DNA of 13,833 nt from Solobacterium sp. (lineage in GTDB: Bacteria; Bacillota_I; Bacilli_A; Erysipelotrichales; Erysipelotrichaceae): contig JAFWJP010000105.1 of NCBI GenBank assembly GCA_017514645.1, forward strand, positions 1 through 13,833. Reading direction: 5' to 3'. The translations under genes were made by a program, and so were the position numbers. Under the pieces are notes generated by a model. The model was given only the letters and a program-made list of their open reading frames with translations, was not told where the DNA came from and did not search any database. Positions 7,561 through 13,159 of this stretch are shown here, piece after piece (positions within the stretch are counted from its first letter, which is position 1; each line of letters starts with the position of its first letter).

Positions 7561-7791
7561 TCAGCGATGAAGGAGAGTAGTACTTCCGCCCTGTTGATCA
7601 AGCGAGTCCCGGTAGGATGAGAAGGGGATATGAACAGAGGAAGGAACGTGCTCCGGAGCTATGCCGGTAATTCGGCACGCAGGTCTGCGTTACAGATGAG
7701 AGTGTCTGCCATGACGGGTTATATACTCTGGCAGGAAGTTAGGTGGTACCGCGGTAATTTGACCGTCCTTTCGGAAGAAGGACGGTTTTTT
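7561..7791 (+). promoter_or_regulatory. T-box riboswitch, predicted arginine (CGU) specifier
   Basis: This leader senses uncharged tRNA and decides between termination and read-through. The hallmark T-box AGGTGGTACCGCGG is at 7741-7754, with the tRNA-acceptor bulge TGGT inside it. Stem I begins with GGAGAGTAGTAC; its lower helix pairs GGAG (7572-7575) with CTCC (7651-7654) and its next helix pairs CTTCC (7583-7587) with GGAAG (7639-7643). Between them on the 3' side lies GAACGTG, which aligns with the specifier-loop layout of known T-boxes (GAA, codon, purine). The codon is CGT at 7647-7649, for arginine. An AG-bulge motif AGCGAG is at 7601-7606. Small stems follow at 7662-7677 and 7677-7690, and a stem III (CTGCC/GGCAG) at 7706-7734. 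The T-box identification is firm; the Arg assignment is strong inference. Confidence 0.93.
7762..7791 (+). terminator. T-box regulated terminator
   Basis: ACCGTCCTT (7762-7770) pairs perfectly with AAGGACGGT (7778-7786) around a 7-nt loop, and the T-run covers 7786-7791. It lies immediately downstream of the T-box sequence, whose antiterminator fold would use the terminator's 5' arm. When tRNA is charged, this hairpin should form and stop transcription before the transporter genes. Confidence 0.93.
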
Positions 7792-7811
7792 GTTCAAAGG
7801 GGGACGGTCAG

Positions 7812-7868
7812 ATGAAACAGCACAGAATGTCGCGGAAGCGATGTGAACGACGACGATCGGTACAGTGA
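7812..7868 (+). CDS. Candidate arginine-rich leader peptide (18 aa)
   Basis: An ATG at 7812 opens an 18-codon frame, MKQHRMSRKRCERRRSVQ, ending with TGA 35 nt before the binding-protein start. Six of eighteen residues are Arg, three of them encoded by consecutive CGA codons and one more by CGA. A Shine-Dalgarno-like AAAGGGGGA (7796-7804) ends 7 nt before the ATG. It sits between the T-box terminator and the transporter genes, so it is translated only on read-through transcripts. A leader peptide that stalls when Arg-tRNA is scarce fits the context. The function is inference, and a chance ORF of this size cannot be excluded. Confidence 0.45.
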   Translation: MKQHRMSRKRCERRRSVQ

Positions 7869-7903
7869 TAAGAAAAACAAACAAAAAGAAGAGGAGAAAG
7901 AAA

Positions 7904-8902
7904 ATGAAAAAGTTTGTGAATATTGCCATGACAGGTTTGCTCGCAGTCAGTATGTTCGGATGCGCCGGCGGTGAAACGGCGGATGATGGAAAGACAGAAC
8001 TGGAACTCGTTACGAGTCTGGACCAGGCGATCCTGGCCCTGGCTTCCGATAAGTGTGATGCGGTTGCGCTGGACGGAACAACAGCCCAGAACTATGTCAA
8101 CCAGAGCGATGGCCAGTTCGTCATGACCGGCATCAACTTCGACCTGGAAATGTACGGTACGCATGAAGGAAACGTTGCGGCGGCGAAGAAGGGTGAGACA
8201 GCGCTGATGGATGTTGTCGATCAGTGTCTCAATACCGCAACAACAACATTCGTGGATCCGGCATATCCGCATACGTACTATACGACATGGGTTGCCATCG
8301 CCAAGAAACAGAGCGGTACAGAGGATGAAGAAGCGGAAGGGATCCTGGCGGATCTGAATGTTCCGATCTGGTCCGATGCAGCAATCGACAGTACCTATAC
8401 ATATCTGCTTGATACAACGGATCTTGTGAAGCCGGAGCTGGATCTCTCCAATCCGGAAGGCAGACTGGCTGAGATCCTGAACAGGGGTTCCCTGATCATT
8501 GCGACTTCCCCGGACTATCCTGCGGCAGAGTGGATCACGGATGAAGGCGTCATCTACGGAAGCGAAATGATGCTGGCGAAGTACGTTGCGGACTGCCTCG
8601 GCGTGGATCTGGTCATTGAAGCGATGGACTTCAACGCAGTTCTGACAGCGGTCGATACCGGCAAGGTCGATATGGCGTTCTCCGGATTCGGCTGGAAGGA
8701 AGACAGAGAAGAAGCGTTTGAACTGAGTGTCGGCTATGTCGGTGACTCCAGTGTTTCGTTCCATACATTGATCGTCAGGGCAGAAGATGCGGACAAGTAT
8801 CACAGCCTCGAAGACTTCGTCGGTACACACATCGTTGCACAGGCCAACTCCCTGCAGCAGATGTACGTTGAAGATCAGATCATTGCTCTGGAAGGAGAAT
8901 AA
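7904..8902 (+). CDS. Amino-acid ABC transporter substrate-binding lipoprotein, apparently circularly permuted
   Basis: This is the extracytoplasmic binding protein of an amino-acid importer, probably for arginine given the T-box. It is 332 aa. The start is the ATG at 7904 with GAGGAG 7 nt upstream; a GTG 13 codons earlier lacks this. The lipobox is MFGC with Cys20. The order of the SBP_bac_3 parts is reversed. Residues about 31-137 match the usual C-terminal half (LDQAILALASDKCDAVALDG, HEGNVAAAKKG, YYTTWVAIAKK). After a linker of about 60 residues, 187-332 match the usual N-terminal half (SLIIATSPDYPAAEWI, VDMAFSGF, SLEDFVGTHIVAQANSLQ) and stop inside lobe 2. Residues aligning with the ligand carboxylate and amine contacts (R268, D57) are kept. 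It could be a functional permutant or a rearranged, damaged gene; the open frame and intact signal favour function. Confidence 0.88.
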   Translation: MKKFVNIAMTGLLAVSMFGCAGGETADDGKTELELVTSLDQAILALASDKCDAVALDGTTAQNYVNQSDGQFVMTGINFDLEMYGTHEGNVAAAKKGETALMDVVDQCLNTATTTFVDPAYPHTYYTTWVAIAKKQSGTEDEEAEGILADLNVPIWSDAAIDSTYTYLLDTTDLVKPELDLSNPEGRLAEILNRGSLIIATSPDYPAAEWITDEGVIYGSEMMLAKYVADCLGVDLVIEAMDFNAVLTAVDTGKVDMAFSGFGWKEDREEAFELSVGYVGDSSVSFHTLIVRAEDADKYHSLEDFVGTHIVAQANSLQQMYVEDQIIALEGE

Positions 8903-8908
8903 TCTGAG

Positions 8909-9580
8909 ATGGGGCTCGGACCGAGTATCATAGATGTATTTCTTGAGTACTGGCCGATCTTCCTGAAGGGTGCGCTCGGAACACTGCGGTTCTCGTTTAT
9001 CGCAGTGTTCTTCGGCAGTATCCTTGGCTGCCTGGTATCCTTCATGCAGCTGTCGAAGATCAAGGTACTTGAGGTCATATCAAGGGCGTATGTCAATATC
9101 CTGCGCGGTACACCGCTGCTGGTACAGATGTACATTGCCTATTTCTTCCTGCCGATTGCGTTCCCGATCATGAACAGTCTCTCCAAGGAGACCTATGTTC
9201 TGATCGCTCTGATCATGAACTCCAGTGCGTATGTATCGGAGATCATCCGGGGCGGTATCAATTCCGTGGATATCGGGCAGACGGAAGCGGCGCGTTCGCT
9301 GGGTATGACAGCGAAGAATACCATGCTCAGGATCGTTCTGCCGCAGGCGGTGAAGAACATTCTGCCGGCGCTGGCAAACGAGTATATTGCAATGATCAAG
9401 GAAACGTCCATGGCAGGTACATTCATGCTGTATGAACTGATGTACACCAGAGTGCTTCTGGCGAACAAGTTCCTGATCTGGCAGCCGCTGTTCATCATTG
9501 CCGGTATTTATCTGATCATGACGACAGTGCTGACATACGGTGTCAGAATGCTGGAAAGGAGGCTGAGTGTCAGTGACTGA
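8909..9580 (+). CDS. Polar amino-acid ABC transporter permease
   Basis: This encodes the membrane subunit of the importer, of the HisM/GlnP/YqiY type, which dimerises to form the translocation path. It is 223 aa, standard length, with about five hydrophobic segments. The family motif [17 protein letters not shown] is at residues 66-82. The EAA loop that docks on the ATPase is [20 protein letters not shown], at 111-130, continuing to [17 protein letters not shown] (131-147). An AAGGAG sequence sits within the last binding-protein codons, 11 nt before the ATG. The gene follows the binding-protein stop by 6 nt and its end overlaps the ATPase gene, so translation is probably coupled. Confidence 0.95.
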   Translation: MGLGPSIIDVFLEYWPIFLKGALGTLRFSFIAVFFGSILGCLVSFMQLSKIKVLEVISRAYVNILRGTPLLVQMYIAYFFLPIAFPIMNSLSKETYVLIALIMNSSAYVSEIIRGGINSVDIGQTEAARSLGMTAKNTMLRIVLPQAVKNILPALANEYIAMIKETSMAGTFMLYELMYTRVLLANKFLIWQPLFIIAGIYLIMTTVLTYGVRMLERRLSVSD

Positions 9581-10316
9581 GGTAGGTGAAGTATTGATCG
9601 AGACTGTCGATCTTCATAAGAGCTTCGGGGATCTGGAAGTCCTCAAGGGAATCAATGAACAGATCCGCAAAGGTGAAGTGGTTGCGGTCATCGGTGCATC
9701 AGGCGGCGGCAAGTCCACATTCCTGCGCTGTCTGAACATGCTGGAGGAACCGACGTCCGGCAAGGTCATCTTTGAGGGCAACGTACTGGATTCCAAGAGT
9801 ACGAACCTGAATCTGCACAGGCAGAAGATCGGCATGGTCTTCCAGCAGTTCAATGTCTTCCCGCACATGACGGTGCTGGACAACATTACCATCACTCCGA
9901 TCCTGGAGAAGAAGATGAAGAAGGAAGATGCCGAAAAAGAGGCCATGGACCTTCTGAAGCGGATCGGTCTGGAGGATAAGGCCCAGGAGTATCCAAGGAA
10001 GCTCTCAGGCGGTCAGAAACAGCGTCTGGCGATCGTCAGGGCCATGGCGATGCATCCGGATATCATGCTGTTTGATGAACCGACATCCGCTCTGGATCCG
10101 GAGATGGTCAAGGAAGTACTGGAAGTCATCCGCGAACTGGCGGAATCCGGCATGACCTGCGTCATTGTGACCCACGAGATGGGATTTGCCAGGGAGATTG
10201 CCGACCGGGTACTGTTCATCGACGGCGGTGTCATTGTCGAGGAAGGAACACCGGAAGAGGTGTTTGAACATCCGAAGAACGAACGTACCAAGGAGTTTTT
10301 ATCCAAAGTGCTCTAA
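9573..10316 (+). CDS. Polar amino-acid ABC transporter ATP-binding protein
   Basis: This encodes the cytoplasmic ATPase of the importer (GlnQ/HisP/ArtR type). The start chosen is GTG 9573, with AGGAGG 10 nt upstream; GTG 9567 is in frame but only 4 nt from it, so either is possible. The product is 247-249 aa, normal for the family. Numbering from 9573, Walker A is GASGGGKST (41-49), the Q-loop is in [11 protein letters not shown], the ABC signature is LSGGQKQR (144-151), Walker B is IMLFDE (164-169) and the switch histidine is in VTHE. It overlaps the permease end by 8 nt (or 14 nt). A terminator begins at its stop codon and closes the operon. Confidence 0.96.
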   Translation: MTEVGEVLIETVDLHKSFGDLEVLKGINEQIRKGEVVAVIGASGGGKSTFLRCLNMLEEPTSGKVIFEGNVLDSKSTNLNLHRQKIGMVFQQFNVFPHMTVLDNITITPILEKKMKKEDAEKEAMDLLKRIGLEDKAQEYPRKLSGGQKQRLAIVRAMAMHPDIMLFDEPTSALDPEMVKEVLEVIRELAESGMTCVIVTHEMGFAREIADRVLFIDGGVIVEEGTPEEVFEHPKNERTKEFLSKVL

Positions 10317-10338
10317 GTCCGGGAAACCGGGCTTTTTT
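10315..10338 (+). terminator. Terminator of the ABC transporter operon
   Basis: AAGTCCGG (10315-10322, starting within the stop codon) pairs with CCGGGCTT (10327-10334, one G-U) around a GAAA tetraloop, followed by a T-run to 10338. The next gene's TATAAT begins 5 nt later. Confidence 0.88.
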
Positions 10339-10342
10339 CCTG

Positions 10343-10348
10343 TATAAT
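10343..10348 (+). promoter_or_regulatory. Candidate sigma-A -10 box for the TPR operon
   Basis: A perfect TATAAT preceded by TG lies just after the transporter terminator and 29 nt before the TPR gene start. No convincing -35 is seen, since the terminator occupies that position. Confidence 0.6.
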
Positions 10349-10377
10349 GGGTAGTACGATCGAAATGAGGACAGTAT

Positions 10378-11217
10378 ATGAAGCAGAACAAGGGCTGGCT
10401 GGCCAAGGAAGACTATGAAGAACCGGTCTGCCTGCTGGACGGGATTCCGGACAAACCCAGAAATGTGAAGCCGGTACCGCAGCAGCGGATCATGGAAAAG
10501 GTGGAAGAATACATGAGCCGCAGGGATTACGCGGCAGTGGAGCGTCATCTGCTGTACTGGCTGGAAGAAGCGAAGATGGGCAACGATGAACGCGGGGAAC
10601 TGATGATCCGCAATGAACTGATCGGCCATTACCGCAAATCCGGCAAGAAGGAAGAAGCGCTTGCAGAGATCAGGGAAGCACTGCGGCTGCTCGATGATCT
10701 GGATTACAAAGAGACGAGAAGCGCCGGTACGACCTATATCAACTGTGCAACGGCACTGAATGCGTTCGGAGAGAACGAACGGTCGCTGGAACTCTTTGAA
10801 GAAGCGGAGAAGGTCTATGAAAAGCTGAACCAGGTGGATCCGGGTCTTCTCGGGGGTCTTTACAACAATATGGCTCTGACCTGTGCTGCTCTGGGGAGGT
10901 ACACACAGGCGCATACGCTGTATGCGAAGGCGCTGGAACTGATGGGTACGGTGGAGAACGGTGCGCTGGAGCAGGCGATCACGTGCCTGAATGAAGCGGA
11001 TGTCTATGCAGCAGAGCTTGGTACGGAAGCGTCGGAAGCGCGTGTGTACGCTTTGCTGGACAAGGCGGAGGAACTGCTGAAGACAGAGGGGATCCCGCAT
11101 GATGGCTATTATGCCTTCGTCTGTGAGAAATGTGCGCCGGCGTTTGAGCATTACGGCTATTTCCTGACAGCGCAGGATCTGAAACGTCAGGCGCAGGAGA
11201 TCTATGAACGGGATTGA
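10378..11217 (+). CDS. Tetratricopeptide repeat protein of unknown role
   Basis: This 279-residue protein has no signal peptide or membrane segment and is probably cytoplasmic. After a non-repetitive N-terminus of about 70 residues it shows helical TPR-like repeats: roughly 72-105 (ELMIRNELIGHYRKSGKKEE), 113-150 (NCATALNAFGENERSLELF), 157-190 (LYNNMALTCAALGRYTQAHT) and a weaker one from about 196. TPR arrays usually mediate protein-protein contacts; the partner is unknown, but the overlapping downstream DUF4037 gene is the obvious candidate. GAGG lies 7 nt before the ATG. It is the first gene of a three-gene operon. Confidence 0.85.
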   Translation: MKQNKGWLAKEDYEEPVCLLDGIPDKPRNVKPVPQQRIMEKVEEYMSRRDYAAVERHLLYWLEEAKMGNDERGELMIRNELIGHYRKSGKKEEALAEIREALRLLDDLDYKETRSAGTTYINCATALNAFGENERSLELFEEAEKVYEKLNQVDPGLLGGLYNNMALTCAALGRYTQAHTLYAKALELMGTVENGALEQAITCLNEADVYAAELGTEASEARVYALLDKAEELLKTEGIPHDGYYAFVCEKCAPAFEHYGYFLTAQDLKRQAQEIYERD

Positions 11218-12139
11218 GCTGTCAAAGGCATACTATGAACAGTTCGGAAAGCCGATGCTGGAAGAACGGTTTCCGGAGCTGCTGCCGTATCTTGCCTGCG
11301 GGGTGTGCGGGAGCGGATCGGAGAGCTTCGGCTTTGATGACGAAATATCACGTGACCACGATCTTGAGCCCGGTTTCTGCATCTTTCTGCCGGGTGAGGA
11401 TGTTGTGGACCGCCGCAGTGCGTTTCTGCTGGAGCGGGCATATGCGTCCCTGCCGAAGGAGTTCCATGGCCTGAAACGGTCCCTGATGGCTCCGGCAGGA
11501 GGCAGGAGGCGCGGTGTGCTGCGGACGGCGGAGTTCTTCCTGGACAAGTGCGGGACAGCGGACGGTATGCTGAACGTGGAACAATGGCTGCGGGTACCGG
11601 AACATGCCCTGGCGGAAGCGGTGAACGGAGAGATCTTTGATGATCCTTACGGCGAAGTAACGAAGATCCGCGAACGTCTGTCTTTCTGGCCGGAGGATAT
11701 CGCCCGCAAGAAGCTGGCCGGTGCGGTCTACCTGCTGGCGCAGGCCGGGGAGTACAACTATCCGCGCTGCCTGGCACACGGAGAAACCGGTGCAGCACAG
11801 CTGGCGGTCCAGGAATTCGTGAACAATGCGATGGAAGCGTTATTCCTGCTGAACGGGAGATACCGGCCTTACTATAAGTGGAGTTTCCGGGCACTGCGGC
11901 AGCTGTCCGTGCTTGCGGAGGAAGCGGAACTGTTTGAATATCTGCTCACGACGGACAATGAATCGTCCGCAGAGGAAAAGCAGAAGGTGATCGGGGCGAT
12001 CACACAGGATATACTGGAAGAGATACAGAGACAGGGATGGGTGAAGGACTGCAGCGATGCCGGGACATGTGCACTGATGCTCAATGACAGTGTGCAGGAC
12101 CCGCAGATCCGCAGCCTGCACATCCTTGCGGCATACTAG
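11204..12139 (+). CDS. DUF4037 nucleotidyltransferase-like protein
   Basis: This 311-residue protein matches my recollection of the DUF4037 family, which carries a nucleotidyltransferase-fold N-terminus. The motif CGSGSESFGFDDEISRDHDL (residues 35-54) fits the GS...DxD pattern of that superfamily, with D51 and D53 as likely metal ligands. The C-terminal part is helical and includes NAMEALFLLNGRYRPYYKWS, which resembles the substrate-side helices of aminoglycoside-type nucleotidyltransferases. The substrate is unknown. The ATG overlaps the end of the TPR gene by 14 nt; AGGAG lies only 4 nt before it, so initiation may rely on coupling. The radical-SAM gene follows after 12 nt. Confidence 0.8.
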   Translation: MNGIELSKAYYEQFGKPMLEERFPELLPYLACGVCGSGSESFGFDDEISRDHDLEPGFCIFLPGEDVVDRRSAFLLERAYASLPKEFHGLKRSLMAPAGGRRRGVLRTAEFFLDKCGTADGMLNVEQWLRVPEHALAEAVNGEIFDDPYGEVTKIRERLSFWPEDIARKKLAGAVYLLAQAGEYNYPRCLAHGETGAAQLAVQEFVNNAMEALFLLNGRYRPYYKWSFRALRQLSVLAEEAELFEYLLTTDNESSAEEKQKVIGAITQDILEEIQRQGWVKDCSDAGTCALMLNDSVQDPQIRSLHILAAY

Positions 12140-12151
12140 GAGGAGAATGAT

Positions 12152-12844
12152 ATGCTGATCTATGGACTGCAGAAAATGACATTGCTGGATTATCCGGAGC
12201 ACGTTGCGTGTACGGTGTTCCTGAGCGGGTGTGATATGCGCTGTCCGTTCTGCCACAACTTTGAACTGGTGGACGGGACGGCACCGGCCGTGATGACGGA
12301 TGAGGAATTCTTTGCGTTTCTGGACAAGCGGCACGGGCTGCTGGATGCTGTAGCGATCACGGGCGGTGAACCGTGTGTGACCAGGGAACTGCCGGAATTC
12401 ATCCGCAAGATCCGGGAAAAGGGATTCGGGGTCAAGCTCGATACCAACGGTCTGCACCCGGATATGGTCAGAAGACTGCTGGAGGAGCATCTGGTTGACT
12501 ACGTTGCCATGGACATCAAGAATTCACCGGACAAATATGCACAGACTGCCGGTGTACTGCATGTCAATCTTGATGTGATCCGGGAGACGATCGATCTGCT
12601 GCGGAATTCGGATATCGACTATGAGTTCCGTACCACGGTCGTGAAGGAATTCCATGAGGAAACGGATTTCCCGCTTATGGCGAAGATGATCGAGGGTGCA
12701 AAGCATTACTACCTGCAGCAGTTCACGGACCGCGATACGGTGCCGTTTGAGGGCTTCCACGCGCATTCCGCGGAGGATATGAAGCATTTTGCGGAACTGG
12801 TCCGGCCGTACGTGCAGGACGTAAAACTCAGGGGTGTAGAGTAG
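12152..12844 (+). CDS. nrdG: Anaerobic ribonucleotide reductase activating protein, NrdG2-type radical SAM
   Basis: This radical S-adenosylmethionine enzyme is predicted to install the glycyl radical on NrdD under anaerobic conditions. It is 230 aa. The [4Fe-4S] motif is CxxxCxxC (C27, C31, C34, within SGCDMRCPFCHN) and GGEP at 71-74 helps bind SAM. The opening GLQKMTLLDYPEHVACTVFLSGC is characteristic of the NrdG2 branch rather than E. coli NrdG. CTAGGAGGAG upstream is a strong ribosome-binding site. nrdD begins about 300 nt downstream under its own promoter, which supports the assignment. Other activases such as pyruvate formate-lyase activase are related, but the context favours NrdG. Confidence 0.9.
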   Translation: MLIYGLQKMTLLDYPEHVACTVFLSGCDMRCPFCHNFELVDGTAPAVMTDEEFFAFLDKRHGLLDAVAITGGEPCVTRELPEFIRKIREKGFGVKLDTNGLHPDMVRRLLEEHLVDYVAMDIKNSPDKYAQTAGVLHVNLDVIRETIDLLRNSDIDYEFRTTVVKEFHEETDFPLMAKMIEGAKHYYLQQFTDRDTVPFEGFHAHSAEDMKHFAELVRPYVQDVKLRGVE

Positions 12845-12850
12845 CTGCAG

Positions 12851-12873
12851 AGGGGAGCGGAAGCTCCCTTTTT
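12851..12873 (+). terminator. Terminator after the nrdG-type gene
   Basis: AGGGGAGC (12851-12858) pairs with GCTCCCTT (12863-12870, one G-U) around a GGAA loop, with a T-run to 12873. It separates the activase transcript from nrdD. Confidence 0.9.
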
Positions 12874-12905
12874 CATACCTTCTGCAATGAAAGAAATGTA
12901 AGGAA

Positions 12906-12983
12906 AAAGACCCTGAAAAATGTAAATAATAGGGAAGAAAATAATTAGTTGCATTTTCAATTATTTCCTATTGACGGGTCTTT
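12906..12983. repeat. Nested inverted repeats upstream of the nrdD promoter
   Basis: The outer arms AAAGACCC (12906-12913) and GGGTCTTT (12976-12983) are perfect complements. Inside them AATAGG (12928-12933) plus AAATAATT (12939-12946) match AATTATTT (12959-12966) plus CCTATT (12967-12972), with a 5-nt bulge on the 5' side. The 3' arms cover the -35 element TTGACG. The hexamers CTGAAA (12913-12918) and TTTCAG (12981-12986) repeat the same symmetry. It could be an operator region or DNA cruciform; no consensus NrdR box is apparent by eye. Confidence 0.65.
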
Positions 12984-13000
12984 CAGAACGGTGATAAAGT
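12971..13000 (+). promoter_or_regulatory. Candidate promoter of nrdD
   Basis: TTGACG (12971-12976) is followed after 18 nt by an extended -10, TG-A-TAAAGT (TAAAGT at 12995-13000); GATAAA at 16 nt is an alternative. It would give a 5' leader of about 150 nt. The -35 overlaps inverted-repeat arms, so binding of a regulator there would compete with polymerase. Confidence 0.6.
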
Positions 13001-13052
13001 CAAAGATGTAGAAACTTAGTCAACACAAAAATGACCGGCGGGTTTCTTCGAA

Positions 13053-13118
13053 GGTCTGTATAAACAACAAACCGAATGTTTCGTGAAGAATCTCGCACGA
13101 AGCATTTTATAACAGACT
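13053..13118 (+). promoter_or_regulatory. Structured 5' leader RNA of nrdD
   Basis: An outer stem pairs GGTCTGTATA (13053-13062) with TATAACAGACT (13108-13118, one bulged A, one G-U). It encloses a 12-nt A-rich strand and an inner 11-bp hairpin, AATGTTTCGTG (13075-13085) with CACGAAGCATT (13096-13106, one G-U, 10-nt loop). No T-run follows, so it is not a terminator. It lies 41 nt upstream of the nrdD start. I do not recognise it as a known riboswitch class; a regulatory role is inference. Confidence 0.55.
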
Positions 13119-13159
13119 CACAACATTATAAAAACAGCAGATTAAACGGGGGAAGAGGT

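Noticed and set aside
7630..7815. 61-codon + strand ORF
   Set aside because: It lies across T-box stem I, the T-box and the terminator; the RNA structure fully explains the sequence.
7865..7903. GTG start 13 codons upstream for the binding protein
   Set aside because: The extra residues are a Lys/Arg-rich reading of the ribosome-binding region itself; the ATG at 7904 follows GAGGAG and begins the signal peptide.
10231..11151. 306-codon minus-strand ORF over the TPR gene
   Set aside because: It is antisense to the TPR gene and the end of the ATPase gene, crosses a terminator and promoter, and shows no recognisable domain.
12874..13159. NrdR boxes or a cobalamin riboswitch upstream of nrdD
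   Set aside because: Neither the 16-bp NrdR palindrome pair nor cobalamin-riboswitch core motifs could be found by eye.
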